A stretch of 64,000 nt of DNA from Candidatus Lumbricidiphila eiseniae (GCA_002529645.1 NAEP01000023.1:183240-247239), one strand, 5' to 3'; shown: positions 1 through 10,016, counted from the first letter of the stretch. Made by a program: numbers and translations. The notes: generated by a model from the letters alone, not told the origin.

Positions 1-209
1 TCACGAGGGTAGACGAGCCCACCGCAGACGATGACGCTGACGAGGAGTCAGCCTCGGAGACCGAGCCGGGGGAGCCAGAGTTCGGTGTGCGCGTGGCCGA
101 CTCGGTTGATAACTCGGAGGCAGAGGACTCCGGTGCCGTTGATTCGGCTGTCGGCACTGCGAAACCGGCCAGGTCAGCCAAGGCTGCCAAGGCTACCGAC
201 GAGAAGTAG
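1..209 (+). CDS. yajC: C-terminal tail of a YajC-like preprotein translocase subunit (partial)
   Basis: An open frame enters from the left edge and ends at TAG 207-209. The visible 68 residues are an acidic stretch rich in Asp, Glu and Ser, followed by an Ala/Lys-rich end (AKAAKATDEK). No YajC membrane segment is visible because that part lies upstream. The assignment rests on position: in actinobacteria yajC directly precedes secD, and YajC proteins of this group often carry long charged tails. It would be the small single-pass partner of SecDF. The product name is therefore an inference from context, while the open frame and stop are directly seen. Confidence 0.55.
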   Translation, partial: TRVDEPTADDDADEESASETEPGEPEFGVRVADSVDNSEAEDSGAVDSAVGTAKPARSAKAAKATDEK

Positions 210-309
210 TCCCGGGGTTTTCTTCCTCGCGGAGCAAAGAACCAGCAAACAGACCCAGCCAGGCGCGTCCGAAAGATGAGCCGGGCGCCATCCACAGAAG
301 GCAGAACAC

Positions 310-2115
310 GTGGCTGCATCGCCCAAGCGCTCGTCTCGACCCACGCCCGTCCGCAAAGCTTGGCGTTCGCTGGGCTTGCTCGGTGCCCTCATTGTCCTCC
401 TCGCCGGAATCAACCTGGCCGGAGTGCTGTGGGCGAACGGGTCGTGGACTCCTAAACTAGGGCTTGACCTTGAGGGCGGAACAGAGATCGTTCTCGCGCC
501 CAAGCTCGAGTCGGGCCAGACAGCGACGGCCGATCAGCTAAATCAGGCCGTGTCGATTATTCGCCAGCGGGTGGATGCCTCCGGCGTCAGCGAAGCCGAA
601 ATTGTCACCCAGGGCAATAATGTCGTGGTCAGCATGGCGGGCAAACTGGATGACGAGACCCGCAACCGGATCGAGTCCTCCGCGAAACTCGAACTGCGTG
701 CGGTGATTCTCACGAGCGCTGCGACGAGTACGGCCGTGACGGGAACCCCGTCACCGGGCGCAACATCGACTCCGTCACCGGGTGCAACATCAACCCCGTC
801 ATCGGATGCGACAGTGACTCCGACACCAACCGCAGCTCCCGTTACCATCCCGCCCTACGTGCCGCCCACCCCACCACCGACCGATGCGTCCGACAAGGCC
901 TGGGTGACCGCTGACCTGCAGAGGCGTTACGACAGTTTCGACTGTTCGACACTCGGGCAGGCGACAACCAATGTGGCCCCGGCGAGCGATCCGCTTGTCA
1001 CGTGCGATGCGACGCGGACAGCAAAGTTTTTGCTCGGCCCCGTAGAACTTACTGGCGAGGAGATCACCGACGCGACCAACGGTCAGGTCACGACCCAAAC
1101 CGGTTCCGGCACCGGCCAGTGGGCGGTGAATCTCGTCTTTAACAACAAGGGAACGCAAACCTTCACCGCGGTCAGTACTCGGTTGTATGGGCTGACCAGT
1201 CAGAGCCCCCGTGACCAGTTCGCGTTTGTGCTTGACGGCTCTGTGCTCTCGGCTCCGCGAATGCAGGGAGTGATTTCTGACGGTAAGCCGCAGATTACCG
1301 GCAGCTTCACTCAGGCAACATCCCAGTCGCTTGCTGACCAACTAAAATTCGGTGCTCTGCCGATTAGCTTTTCGGTACAGTCATCCGACACCGTCTCGCC
1401 CACGCTCGGTGCGTCGCAGCTTCGCAATGGTTTGCTCGCAGGCCTTATCGGGCTCATTCTCGTTGTGGTTTACACGCTCTTCCAGTATCGGGTGCTCGGC
1501 CTCGTGACGATTGCGTCACTTGCGATTGCTGCGGTTGTCACCTACCTCATGATTACGATCCTGTCGTGGGAGCAGGGCTACCGCCTCTCACTCGCGGGTA
1601 TCGCCGGTCTGATCGTGGCGATCGGGTTTACCGCCGACTCGTTTATCGTCTACTTCGAACGTGTCCGCGATGAGTTGCGCGAGGGGCGTCTGCTCGTGAG
1701 TGCTGTGGAAGCGGGGTGGAAGCGGGCGTTCCGCACCGTGCTTGCGTCGAAGGGTGTCAACCTGCTCGCGGCGGTTGTGCTCTACGTGCTCGCCGTGGGA
1801 AGCGTCAAGGGCTTCGCCTACACGCTCGGGCTTACGACGATCATTGACGTCATCATCGTCATCATGTTCACCCACCCGATGCTGCAGTTGTTGGCGCAAA
1901 CCCGCTTTTTCTCGAGTGGAAAACCGGCGTCTGGGCTCGATCCGACCGCGCTCGGTGCGGTGTACCGAGGTCGGGCCGAATTCCGTCCGCGAACCGAGGT
2001 CTCGGAGGCTAAGCTCGCCACGAGCCAGAAAGAAGCTGCTCGTCGCCAAACGATCGCAGAGCGTAAAGCACAGGCCGCCGGGCAGAATACCGACTCCGAG
2101 GGGAAGGGCAAGTAA
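310..2115 (+). CDS. secD: Protein translocase subunit SecD
   Basis: SecD is a membrane component of the Sec translocon that, with SecF, uses the proton gradient to complete protein export. The 601-residue product has an N-terminal membrane segment (about residues 22-42), the conserved motif LGLDLEGGTEIVL just after it, a large extracellular part, and a C-terminal block of five membrane segments (about 365-540). A Thr/Pro/Ser/Gly-rich linker at about residues 138-185 contains a tandem eight-residue repeat (GATSTPSP-like) encoded by 24-bp DNA repeats; such linkers are usual in actinobacterial SecD but vary in length. The start is GTG preceded by a GAAGG-like ribosome site. The stop overlaps the secF start (TAATG), so translation is probably coupled. 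Confidence 0.95.
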   Translation: MAASPKRSSRPTPVRKAWRSLGLLGALIVLLAGINLAGVLWANGSWTPKLGLDLEGGTEIVLAPKLESGQTATADQLNQAVSIIRQRVDASGVSEAEIVTQGNNVVVSMAGKLDDETRNRIESSAKLELRAVILTSAATSTAVTGTPSPGATSTPSPGATSTPSSDATVTPTPTAAPVTIPPYVPPTPPPTDASDKAWVTADLQRRYDSFDCSTLGQATTNVAPASDPLVTCDATRTAKFLLGPVELTGEEITDATNGQVTTQTGSGTGQWAVNLVFNNKGTQTFTAVSTRLYGLTSQSPRDQFAFVLDGSVLSAPRMQGVISDGKPQITGSFTQATSQSLADQLKFGALPISFSVQSSDTVSPTLGASQLRNGLLAGLIGLILVVVYTLFQYRVLGLVTIASLAIAAVVTYLMITILSWEQGYRLSLAGIAGLIVAIGFTADSFIVYFERVRDELREGRLLVSAVEAGWKRAFRTVLASKGVNLLAAVVLYVLAVGSVKGFAYTLGLTTIIDVIIVIMFTHPMLQLLAQTRFFSSGKPASGLDPTALGAVYRGRAEFRPRTEVSEAKLATSQKEAARRQTIAERKAQAAGQNTDSEGKGK

Positions 2116-3116
2116 TGGCAAACCGTCTCACGAAGTTTGGCAATGACCTCTACACCGGAGCCCGCTCGATCGACTTTGTTGGCGGCCGGAAACTGTGGTA
2201 CATCATTGCGTCTATTGTGACCGTCGCGTCCATCGTGATTCCCCTTATTGGCGGTATTAGGTTCAGCATTGAGTTCCGTGGTGGTTCGCAGTTCCAGATC
2301 ACGAGCGTGAAGAATGCGACAACTGAGCCCGCAATAAAAGCCGTCGCGCAGGTGGTATCAAACATCGTGCCGCAGGTGACCACCGTTGGTCAGAGTGGTG
2401 TGCGGGTTCAGACCGATCAGCTCACGAGCGAGGAAACCCGTAGTCTCACGACCGCGCTGGCGTCGGCGTATCAGGTGCAAGAGACCGACGTGGCATCCAC
2501 GTTCATCGGACCCAGCTGGGGAACGGATGTCACGCGGCAGGCGATCGTTGGCCTTGTGGCGTTTGTCGTGCTTGCCGCCATCACTATGGCGCTGTATTTC
2601 CGCACCTGGAAGATGTCTCTTGCGGCCATTATTGCCCTCATGGGCGACCTTATTATTACCGCGGGAGTGTACGAGAGCGTTGGGTTCGAGGTGAGTCCTG
2701 CCGCCATCATCGGTATCCTCACGATCCTCAGCTATTCGCTCTACGACACGGTCGTCGTGTTCGATAAAATCCGCGAAAATACGGGCGCCGACACGTGGGA
2801 AACCCGTCGAACTTTCGCGGAGTCGGTCAATCTGGCGGTCAACCAGACCCTCGTTCGTTCAATCAACACGAGCGTTGTTGCGGCACTGCCGGTGGCATCC
2901 ATTCTCTTTATTGGTGCGGGTGTGCTCGGGGCTGATACGCTGCGGGATATCTCGTTGTCGCTGCTCATCGGTATTATCGTGGGCACGTGGTCAACGGTAT
3001 TCATTGCGGCACCCTTGTATTCGCAGTTGCGCGAGCCCGAGACCTCGATTCGTCGACGCGACCAGAAGGTGCTGAAAAATCGCGCGCACGATGCCGAAGC
3101 CGTGGCCGTGAGCTAA
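2115..3116 (+). CDS. secF: Protein translocase subunit SecF
   Basis: SecF pairs with SecD in the membrane. The 333-residue product has an N-terminal transmembrane helix (about 28-48), then the characteristic IEFRGGSQFQI motif, a short extracellular domain, and a five-helix C-terminal region containing the family block SYSLYDTVVVFDKIREN. Length is normal for the family. Its ATG overlaps the secD stop codon by one base. The C-terminus is short and basic. No terminator is obvious in the 102 bp before rel. Confidence 0.95.
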   Translation: MANRLTKFGNDLYTGARSIDFVGGRKLWYIIASIVTVASIVIPLIGGIRFSIEFRGGSQFQITSVKNATTEPAIKAVAQVVSNIVPQVTTVGQSGVRVQTDQLTSEETRSLTTALASAYQVQETDVASTFIGPSWGTDVTRQAIVGLVAFVVLAAITMALYFRTWKMSLAAIIALMGDLIITAGVYESVGFEVSPAAIIGILTILSYSLYDTVVVFDKIRENTGADTWETRRTFAESVNLAVNQTLVRSINTSVVAALPVASILFIGAGVLGADTLRDISLSLLIGIIVGTWSTVFIAAPLYSQLREPETSIRRRDQKVLKNRAHDAEAVAVS

Positions 3117-3218
3117 ATAACCACGGGTCAGCGCTAGGGTTGGGTCATACGTCAGATTCAATGGTGTCGGTGAGGTGGGCCTTGTGGGCATAGTGCACGG
3201 CAGCAGGATGGCTCTGCG

Positions 3219-5474
3219 GTGACAGAGACGGGCCAAAGCCAAACCCAGACGCTGCGTCGACTTGTGCCGAGAATCTTTTCGCGCGCCCAACCCTCGGGTG
3301 CAATGGATACGCTGCTGCGCACGGTGCGGACGAATCATCCCAAAGCTGATCTTGCGACCATTGTGCGGGCGCACGCGGTTGCACAACGGTCGCACGAGGG
3401 ACAGACCCGCCGCAGCGGCGAACCCTATATCAGCCATCCCATTGCGGTGGCTCAGATTCTCGCTGATCTGGGGATCGGTGTCAAGACGGTCGCCGCGGCA
3501 CTGCTGCACGACACCGTTGAGGACACCCCGTATACGCTCGAGCAGCTGGCCGCCGACTTTGGTGACGAAATTGCGATGCTTGTTGACGGTGTCACCAAGC
3601 TTGACAAGGTCACGTATGGAGACTCTGCGCAGGCCGAAACCGTGCGGAAGATGATCGTGGCAATGTCGAAGGATATTCGGGTGCTTGTTATTAAGCTCGC
3701 CGATCGGTTGCACAATGCTCGAACCTGGGGTTTTGTGGCGGAGGAATCAGCAAAACGCAAGGCCACCGAGACACTTGAAATTTACACGCCGCTCGCGCAC
3801 CGGCTCGGTATCCAAACCATGAAGTGGGAGCTGGAGGACCTCTCGTTTGCGGTGCTGCATCCGAAGATTTACGCCGAGATTGAGAGCCTCGTGCGGCGGC
3901 GGACACCGCAGCGGGAAGAGTTTGTGCAGTCCGTCATCGACCTTGTGACGGAAGATTTGCGGGCCTCGAAGATTCGCGGCAAGGTTGTTGGCCGGCCAAA
4001 ACAGTATTATTCGATCTACCAGAAAATGGTTGTGCGGGGGCGCGAATTCAACGATATTTATGACCTCATTGGAATTCGCGTGCTTGTCAACAGCGTGCGT
4101 GACTGCTACGCGGTGCTTGGTTCAATTCACGCGCGATGGACACCGTTGCCGGGCCGATTCAAAGACTACATCGCAACTCCAAAATTCAACCTCTATCAGT
4201 CACTGCACACGACGGTGCTCGGCCCGCAGGGTCGGGCGGTGGAAATTCAGATTCGCACCCACGACATGGACCAGCGCGCCGAGTTTGGTGTCGCTGCGCA
4301 CTGGAAATACAAGGAGCGGATGGCGAGCGGACGCTCGAGCACAGAAGAGCCGGCCCAGAGTGAAACCGATATGGCGTGGTTGGCGCACATTTCCGACTGG
4401 CAGGCCGAGACAACCGATCCCGGTGAGTTCCTCGATTCACTGCGGTTTGAGATCGGTGCAAAAGAGGTTTATGTCTTTTCCCCGAAGGGGCGGGTTGTGG
4501 GGCTGCCCACCGGGGCAACCCCGGTGGACTTCGCGTACGCCGTGCACACCGAAGTAGGTCACCGTGCGATGGGTGCAAAGGTCAACGGTCGGCTCGTGCC
4601 CTTGGAGTCGCAACTGACCAGCGGCGATGTCGTTGAGATTTTCACCTCCAAGAATCCCGATGCCGGGCCGAGCCAAGACTGGTTGGGTTTTGTTAAGAGC
4701 ACCCGGGCACGCAGCAAGATCCGGCAGTGGTTCACAAAGGAACGACGCGATGAGGCGATCGAACAGGGACGCGATTCGATTGCGCGCGCGATGCGTAAAC
4801 AGAATCTTCCACTGCAGCGACTCATGTCACAGGATGCGTTTTCCGAGGTTGCCGGACTCATGCGCTACGACGATGTCGATGCGCTCTACGCCGCCGTGGG
4901 TGAGGGGAATGTCTCAACGCAGTCGGTCATCGAGAAAGTATTGTCCCTGGTCCGGGAGGTGGACGAGGGGGATGGCCCCGAGCTCATGCTGCCCACGAAA
5001 ATGCGGCAGATGCCACGCTCCACTGACTCGGGTGTGCTTGTGCGCGGAGCGCCGGATATCCTTGTCAAACTGGCTCGCTGCTGCACCCCGGTGCCCGGGG
5101 ATACGATCGTGGGTTTCATTACGCGCGGGTCGGGGGTGTCGGTGCATCAGTCAACGTGCCGCAATATTCACTCGTTGGAGCGCGAACCAGAGCGGATGAT
5201 TGAGGTGGAGTGGGCCCCCAGCCCGACAAGCACCTTCCTCGTTCAGATCCAGATCGAGGCGCTCGACCGCGGGGGGCTACTCTCGGACGTTACCCGGGTG
5301 CTAACGGAACACCATGTGAACATCCTCTCGGCCAATGTGTCCACGACAAACGAGCGACTCGCACTCAGTCGGTTTGTGTTCGAGATGAGCGACACAACCC
5401 ACCTTGATCGAGTCCTCAATGCCGTGCGACGGATTGATGCGGTGTATGACGTGTATCGGGTGAGTGACGGATAG
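3219..5474 (+). CDS. relA: Bifunctional (p)ppGpp synthetase/hydrolase Rel
   Basis: The enzyme makes and degrades the stringent-response alarmone. Domains in order: HD hydrolase (about residues 45-200, with LLHDTVEDTPYTLEQ), RelA synthetase (about 240-370, with KFNLYQSLHTTVLGP), TGS (about 405-465, VYVFSPKGRVVGLPTGATP), a Cys-containing zinc-finger-like segment (RCCTPVPGDTIVGF) and a C-terminal ACT domain (about 665-745). At 751 residues it is a typical full-length Rel of actinobacteria, where a single bifunctional enzyme is usual. The GTG start at 3219 was chosen because the reading frame gives a normal N-terminus; an internal start a few codons later is possible. The secDF-rel order supports the identity. 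Confidence 0.95.
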   Translation: MTETGQSQTQTLRRLVPRIFSRAQPSGAMDTLLRTVRTNHPKADLATIVRAHAVAQRSHEGQTRRSGEPYISHPIAVAQILADLGIGVKTVAAALLHDTVEDTPYTLEQLAADFGDEIAMLVDGVTKLDKVTYGDSAQAETVRKMIVAMSKDIRVLVIKLADRLHNARTWGFVAEESAKRKATETLEIYTPLAHRLGIQTMKWELEDLSFAVLHPKIYAEIESLVRRRTPQREEFVQSVIDLVTEDLRASKIRGKVVGRPKQYYSIYQKMVVRGREFNDIYDLIGIRVLVNSVRDCYAVLGSIHARWTPLPGRFKDYIATPKFNLYQSLHTTVLGPQGRAVEIQIRTHDMDQRAEFGVAAHWKYKERMASGRSSTEEPAQSETDMAWLAHISDWQAETTDPGEFLDSLRFEIGAKEVYVFSPKGRVVGLPTGATPVDFAYAVHTEVGHRAMGAKVNGRLVPLESQLTSGDVVEIFTSKNPDAGPSQDWLGFVKSTRARSKIRQWFTKERRDEAIEQGRDSIARAMRKQNLPLQRLMSQDAFSEVAGLMRYDDVDALYAAVGEGNVSTQSVIEKVLSLVREVDEGDGPELMLPTKMRQMPRSTDSGVLVRGAPDILVKLARCCTPVPGDTIVGFITRGSGVSVHQSTCRNIHSLEREPERMIEVEWAPSPTSTFLVQIQIEALDRGGLLSDVTRVLTEHHVNILSANVSTTNERLALSRFVFEMSDTTHLDRVLNAVRRIDAVYDVYRVSDG

Positions 5475-5492
5475 TAAGACAGGAGGCGGGCG

Positions 5493-6098
5493 CTACGATG
5501 CGAGGGGCCAGCACACCGGTTCTGCACCGAGCTGTAGGCGGTTTACTCGTGCGAGAGCTGTTGCTTGGTGGGGGATGCGCCGTGCTGATCGTACTCGTGC
5601 CGTGACCTGTGCTCGGGCTGCGGCGGTTACCAACAGGTGCTTGATGAGCCTCTCTACGGTAGCGTCAGCGAGTGTGATGTCGTAGAGCAGATCGAGTGCT
5701 GTGCGCACCGGGCCTGTGCAGCGAGCGGTACCGGTAGCCGAGCGGGGTGAGCCGATACTGAACCGGACGATGTCTTCGCTGGCGATCCGAACCTCGCGGA
5801 CACGGCACGGTGGGCCCTCACAGCGAAGTGGCACCCGGTCGGGGCGGGCAACGCAGAACTCCGGCTGAGCGGGAGCGACGACACTCGCACCGTGTACCCA
5901 CGCCGCGCTGCACCTCTCGATGATGAACGTGGGAGGTCGTGCAGCGGCGAGAGACGCAGCACGAAGCTCGGCGGTATCGGGTTCATCAAGCGCCACCCAA
6001 GCTCCCTGGAGGGGCAGGATGTCTCCGTCGAGTCGAGACGCGCACAACTGGGGAAAGGGCAGATCATCGACGCTCAGCGTCGCGCTAAGTCGGGGCAT
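5493..6098 (-). CDS. AbiEi-like hypothetical protein (possible type IV antitoxin family)
   Basis: A 202-residue product with the layout seen in many short actinobacterial proteins annotated as AbiEi-family antitoxins: an early segment IIERCSAAWVHG, a central conserved VREVRI...DIVRF-like stretch, then RTALDLLYD, and a helical C-terminus ending in an ARVNRLQLG region. It runs against rel, with stop codons facing each other. The start at MPRLSATL was preferred over a slightly longer one because the extra 14 residues look non-coding. No partner toxin (nucleotidyltransferase AbiEii) lies next to it, so an orphan role is likely. Function is inferred from general resemblance only. Confidence 0.5.
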   Translation of the reverse strand: MPRLSATLSVDDLPFPQLCASRLDGDILPLQGAWVALDEPDTAELRAASLAAARPPTFIIERCSAAWVHGASVVAPAQPEFCVARPDRVPLRCEGPPCRVREVRIASEDIVRFSIGSPRSATGTARCTGPVRTALDLLYDITLADATVERLIKHLLVTAAARAQVTARVRSARRIPHQATALARVNRLQLGAEPVCWPLAS

Positions 6099-6258
6099 GT
6101 CCCCATTGTCAGGATAGCCGGACCAGCGACGCTGCATCACCGCCAGTCTGTGGAGGCACGGGTGCCGACGGGACCTGTGGGCGATGGCTGCGGTGGCGGT
6201 TTACAGGAGGCACGGCAGGCAGCCCGTCAGAATTCTGCCGACTACCTGTCCAGCGTTC

Positions 6259-6314
6259 GGCACCCGATTTTGCCGGTGCCGCGCACCCGACTTTCGCGGT
6301 GCCCGCACCCGACT
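6259..6314. repeat. Three short tandem units before the DUF349 stop codon
   Basis: The block GCACCCGA-TTTT/CTTT recurs at about 6260, 6283 and 6305, a spacing of 22-23 bp, immediately downstream of the DUF349 coding end. This is simple tandem repetition, unlike the 60-61 bp units elsewhere in the window. It may contribute to transcript ending but no clean hairpin with a T-run was found. Confidence 0.4.
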
Positions 6315-7547
6315 TTACTTCTCCAGCGCCGCCAACCACGCTTTCCGTGCGTCGAGAGCCTCGCGAGCCTCAGCTTCAGCCCGTGAGTCCCCTCGGGACT
6401 TGGCGGTGGCAAGCTCCGTTTCCAGCTTCGCGATCGCGTCGCGGAGTTGTCCGAGCATCCCCTCGGATCGCGCCTTCCGTTCCGGGTTCTCCCGCTCCCA
6501 CCGCTCGGCCTCGAGCGCTTTCACGTGGTTTTCGACCTTTCGGATTCGGTCATCAGTTGTTCGCACCTGGTCCCGTGGAACTTTTCCAATATCGTCCCAC
6601 TGGCGTTGCACTCGGTTGAGTGCTGGACGCGCCACCCGCGGATCCCTCTCCGTGAGCAATGCCTCGGCCTCGGTGAGAAGCGCGAGCTTGAGGGCCAGAT
6701 TGGCGTGATACTGTTCGTCTTCTTTCGCGTCAATCTCGGCTTTGGCCGCGTAGAGCACGTCACCGGCAGCCTTGAACCGTTCCCACAGGGCATCATCAAC
6801 TTTTTTGCTCGCGCGGCCTGTGTTTTTCCAGTCTTCGAGCAGCAGTCGAAAATCAGGGATCGCGGCAGCACCCCTCGAGGTGAGCGCCTCGGCGCGAGCA
6901 ATGAGTCGTTCCTTCACAGCACGCACCTCCCGGTTCTTCTCATCAAGGGTGGCAAAGTAGCTGCGACGGTTCTGGTCAACGGTGTTTCGGGCATCCCGGA
7001 ATCTCTTCCACAGCTCGGTTGTTTCTTTTTTAGGCAGCCGCGGGCCGGTGTGCTGATGCTCTTGCCACCGGGCAAACAGTGCCTCAAACCGGGTGGTGTG
7101 CTCCTTCCACTGCACTGTGTTGGGGTCTTGTGCAGCGAGCTTTTCGGCCTCCACGATGAGCGCGGTACGCTCCTCCAGCGCCGCGGCTACGGCGGCAGCG
7201 GCCTCGGCTCGTTGTTTTTCAGTCAGTTCTTTCGCTGTCGCGGACAGCGCATCAAGCCGGGTAGCGAGGCTGTCGAGATTGCCCACGGCCTTGGCCGTCG
7301 TGATGGCCTGTCGAAGGGATGCCACGGTCTTTGCGATATCGACAACGGGGGCACCGCGGCGCACCCGCTGTTCGAGCAGTCCGACCTGTCCCGCGAGGTC
7401 TGCGTACTTGCGCTCAAAGAAAGCGAGCGCTTCCTGCGCGGATCCGTCGGGGTACTGTCCCACGGCGCGCTCTCCCTCGGAGGTGCGCACGAACACGGTG
7501 CCGGTCTCGTCGACGCGGCCCCAGGTTTCTTGTACTGGGTCGGTCAC
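6315..7547 (-). CDS. DUF349 domain-containing protein
   Basis: A 410-residue, highly charged, almost wholly helical protein. Several DUF349-type helical units can be seen, marked by W-x(n)-F-A-R-W patterns (for example WKEHTTRFEALFARWQEH and WERFKAAGDVLYAAKAEID). The C-terminal third is a predicted coiled coil (ERWERENPERKARSEGM onward). The role is unknown; DUF349 proteins are widespread in actinobacteria and often sit next to rel and cyclophilin genes, as here. The GTG start at 7547 was chosen over the upstream ATG because an AGGGGT ribosome site lies in front of it. Confidence 0.85.
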   Translation of the reverse strand: MTDPVQETWGRVDETGTVFVRTSEGERAVGQYPDGSAQEALAFFERKYADLAGQVGLLEQRVRRGAPVVDIAKTVASLRQAITTAKAVGNLDSLATRLDALSATAKELTEKQRAEAAAAVAAALEERTALIVEAEKLAAQDPNTVQWKEHTTRFEALFARWQEHQHTGPRLPKKETTELWKRFRDARNTVDQNRRSYFATLDEKNREVRAVKERLIARAEALTSRGAAAIPDFRLLLEDWKNTGRASKKVDDALWERFKAAGDVLYAAKAEIDAKEDEQYHANLALKLALLTEAEALLTERDPRVARPALNRVQRQWDDIGKVPRDQVRTTDDRIRKVENHVKALEAERWERENPERKARSEGMLGQLRDAIAKLETELATAKSRGDSRAEAEAREALDARKAWLAALEK

Positions 7548-7642
7548 GGTCCTACCCCTCATCACACTACGGAAGCCGGGATTGCTCGCGGCGGATATCG
7601 CGCTCTAGCTTATTGCACACTGCACCCGCCTCCGCTGAGCGA

Positions 7643-8419
7643 CTACCGGAGTGTGAATTCGGTGATCGTGGTTGCAACGTTCGGAGCATCTGAACTGGTG
7701 CCACCCGCGTCAATCACTCCGGTCATGAGGGCATCCAGTCCGCCTGTGATTTTACCGAGCACGGTGTAACCACCCGCGGTGTCAGCCGGGATCGGGGAAT
7801 CTTTGTAGACGATGAAAAACTGGCTGCCGTTGCTGTAACCATCACCGCCCTGCCGCGCCATGGCAAGTGTGCCCGCCGGGTACAGGTTGTCGGCGGGGGC
7901 ATTCTCGACCGGCCCGTAGTTGTAGCCGGGGCCACCGCTACCGTTTCCCTGTGGGTCGCCGCACTGCAGGACCCAGATACCCGTGGTGGTGAGGCGGTGG
8001 CACGTCAGATTGTTATAGAAGCCGCTCTTGGCGAGTGAAATGGTGCTCGACACGGCCTGCGGGGCCTTTGCGCCATCCAATTCGATGGCGAGCGGGATAC
8101 TGTTCAGGGTGAGTGTTCCGGTCCAGGTTCGGTTTTCTGCGAGCGTCTGTGGGGGCACCTCTCCGCTGTTTGCTCCGGTAGCCGTCGTCGGGGTTGCGCC
8201 TGGGGTGGGAGTGGGCGAGGCGGTGGGGGTACCCGGGCCGCCGTTGAAGTACAGCACCTGTGCGGTGGTGGCTGCCGTCAGCACGACCACCGCTATGACA
8301 ACGCCGACCACGTTGTCACGCACCCGCCGTTTCCGTTTGGTTTCATGGACGGACTGTCGCGCCTGGTACACGCGCAGGCGGTCGCGCTCCTCGCGCGCCC
8401 GGCGGTCATTGGATGCCAC
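7643..8419 (-). CDS. Membrane-anchored cyclophilin-type peptidyl-prolyl isomerase
   Basis: The product catalyses cis-trans isomerisation of proline bonds outside the membrane. It has a short basic cytoplasmic N-terminus, one membrane segment (about residues 37-58), a Thr/Pro-rich linker (about 65-90) and a cyclophilin domain (about 98-258) with TCHRLTTTGIWVLQCGDP, GYNYGPVENAP and GSQFFIVYKDSPIP. In the classical cyclophilin active site the sequence is FHR; here it is CHR, as in several actinobacterial members. GTG start with AGGAG eight bases upstream. It is read in the same direction as the DUF349 gene downstream and may be co-transcribed. Confidence 0.9.
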   Translation of the reverse strand: MASNDRRAREERDRLRVYQARQSVHETKRKRRVRDNVVGVVIAVVVLTAATTAQVLYFNGGPGTPTASPTPTPGATPTTATGANSGEVPPQTLAENRTWTGTLTLNSIPLAIELDGAKAPQAVSSTISLAKSGFYNNLTCHRLTTTGIWVLQCGDPQGNGSGGPGYNYGPVENAPADNLYPAGTLAMARQGGDGYSNGSQFFIVYKDSPIPADTAGGYTVLGKITGGLDALMTGVIDAGGTSSDAPNVATTITEFTLR

Positions 8420-8537
8420 GGGTGCTCCTTTTCTGGATATTGCTGAGTGTCTACGATACGCATCAGCGCGTGACAGCCCAATTCGACTGCGACAACTCTA
8501 TGAGCGGTCGGGCCGCGCGCACGGCTACGGTTGAGGC

Positions 8538-9896
8538 ATGGCGGAAATAGGTTTCGGCATTCACTCGGGTGCTGCCCCGTTGGCGGTACGAATGCGTCCG
8601 CGTCGCCTTGAGGAGGTTGCCGGTCAGCGACACCTGCTCGCACCGGGTTCGCCACTGGTAGCACTGGCGGGGGATGCCTCGGGGCGCAGCAACGCCGTCT
8701 CGGTCATCCTCTGGGGTCCACCGGGCACCGGCAAGACGACCCTCGCCCACGCACTTGCCCGTTCCTCAGGACGGAATTTTGTGGAGTTGTCTGCGGTGAC
8801 TGCGGGGGTACGCGATGTGCGCCAGGTGATGGAGCAAGCACGGGCAAACCGTGACCTCTACGGTGTTGCGACGGTGCTTTTTCTCGACGAAATTCACCGT
8901 TTCACGAAGGCGCAGCAGGACGCGCTCTTGCCGGGAGTGGAGAACGGGTGGATTATTCTTGTGGCGGCAACCACGGAGAATCCCTCATTCTCGGTTATTT
9001 CGCCGCTACTGTCACGATCGTTGTTGCTCACACTGGAGTTACTGAGCGATGAGGATGTTGCAGGGCTTGTTGATCGTGCGGTCGTTGATGAGCGGGGGCT
9101 CAGGGGGTGTGTGTCGCTTGAGCCGGAGGCCCGTGCGACGATCGTGCGGCTGGCATCGGGCGACGCGCGCCGCGCGCTCACCGCACTGGAGGCGGCAGCG
9201 TTTGCCGCGGGTGAGGGTGGGACGATCACCGCGGAACTGGTTGCGCGCACTGTTGACCGAGCGTTGCTGCGGTACGACCGCGATGGTGATGAGCACTATG
9301 ACGTTATTTCCGCGTTCATTAAGTCGGTGCGCGGCAGCGATGTCGATGCATCCCTGCACTATCTGGCTCGGATGATCGAGGCCGGTGAGGACCCGCGCTT
9401 CATTGCGCGCCGCATCATTGTGCTTGCGAGTGAGGACATCGGGATGGCCGATCCTGCCGCGCTCGGTGTGGCCGTTGCCGCCGCCGATGCGGTGCAGTTT
9501 ATCGGGATGCCCGAGGGTCGTATCCCGCTCGCACAGGCTGTTGTGCATCTGGCCTGTGCGCCAAAATCCAATGCCGCGTATCTGGGGATTGACCGGGCGC
9601 TTGCCGACGTGCGTGCGGGCAAGATCGGGCGTGTTCCGACCCACCTGCGTGACTCGCACTATCCGGGTGCCACACGCCTCGGACACGGTGTTGGCTACCG
9701 TTACCCGCACGATGATCAGATCGGAGTGGTGCAGCAGGAGTATCTGCCGGAGCCGCTGCGCGGTGTGCGATATTACGAGCCGACCGAGCACGGCAACGAG
9801 CGGGAGGTTGCCCCTCGCCTGGCGAAGCTGCGGCGGATTGTGCGCGGAGAACGCGGAAGACTCGGTGCGCGCGGAGAGCCTGGGGAACCTGGATGA
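8538..9896 (+). CDS. rarA: Replication-associated recombination protein A (RarA/MgsA AAA+ ATPase)
   Basis: RarA acts at stalled replication forks. The 452-residue protein shows the expected order: N-terminal [18 protein letters not shown] lead-in, Walker [11 protein letters not shown] (about residue 55), Walker [11 protein letters not shown] (about 112), sensor residues in [16 protein letters not shown], then the C-terminal MgsA region with [31 protein letters not shown] split over about 255-285. The last 20 residues are a charged, Gly-rich tail that may be local. ATG start; diverges from the cyclophilin gene with a 118-bp gap that must hold both promoters. Confidence 0.93.
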   Translation: MAEIGFGIHSGAAPLAVRMRPRRLEEVAGQRHLLAPGSPLVALAGDASGRSNAVSVILWGPPGTGKTTLAHALARSSGRNFVELSAVTAGVRDVRQVMEQARANRDLYGVATVLFLDEIHRFTKAQQDALLPGVENGWIILVAATTENPSFSVISPLLSRSLLLTLELLSDEDVAGLVDRAVVDERGLRGCVSLEPEARATIVRLASGDARRALTALEAAAFAAGEGGTITAELVARTVDRALLRYDRDGDEHYDVISAFIKSVRGSDVDASLHYLARMIEAGEDPRFIARRIIVLASEDIGMADPAALGVAVAAADAVQFIGMPEGRIPLAQAVVHLACAPKSNAAYLGIDRALADVRAGKIGRVPTHLRDSHYPGATRLGHGVGYRYPHDDQIGVVQQEYLPEPLRGVRYYEPTEHGNEREVAPRLAKLRRIVRGERGRLGARGEPGEPG

Positions 9897-9909
9897 GTGA
9901 TTCCTCATT

Positions 9910-9999
9910 GGTGTTGTCCGTGTGGTTGCTGTTGTTGTTGCGGGCACGGTCGGCTCCGTCGACCATCGCGGGTGTTGTCCGTGTGGTTGCTGTTGTTGT
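9910..9999. repeat. Two-copy repeat-spacer unit: 29-bp identical repeats, 32-bp spacer
   Basis: The 29-bp sequence beginning GGTGTTGTCCGTGTGGTTGC is present at 9910-9938 and again, identical, at 9971-9999; the 32 bp between them (9939-9970) is unrelated. Period 61. The second copy runs into the 3' end of an IS30 remnant. The 29/32 geometry equals that of type I-E CRISPR units. No cas gene or leader is visible. The repeat is not shared with the other mini-arrays in the window. Confidence 0.85.
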
Positions 10000-10016
10000 G
10001 GGCCCGTAATTCTTCA

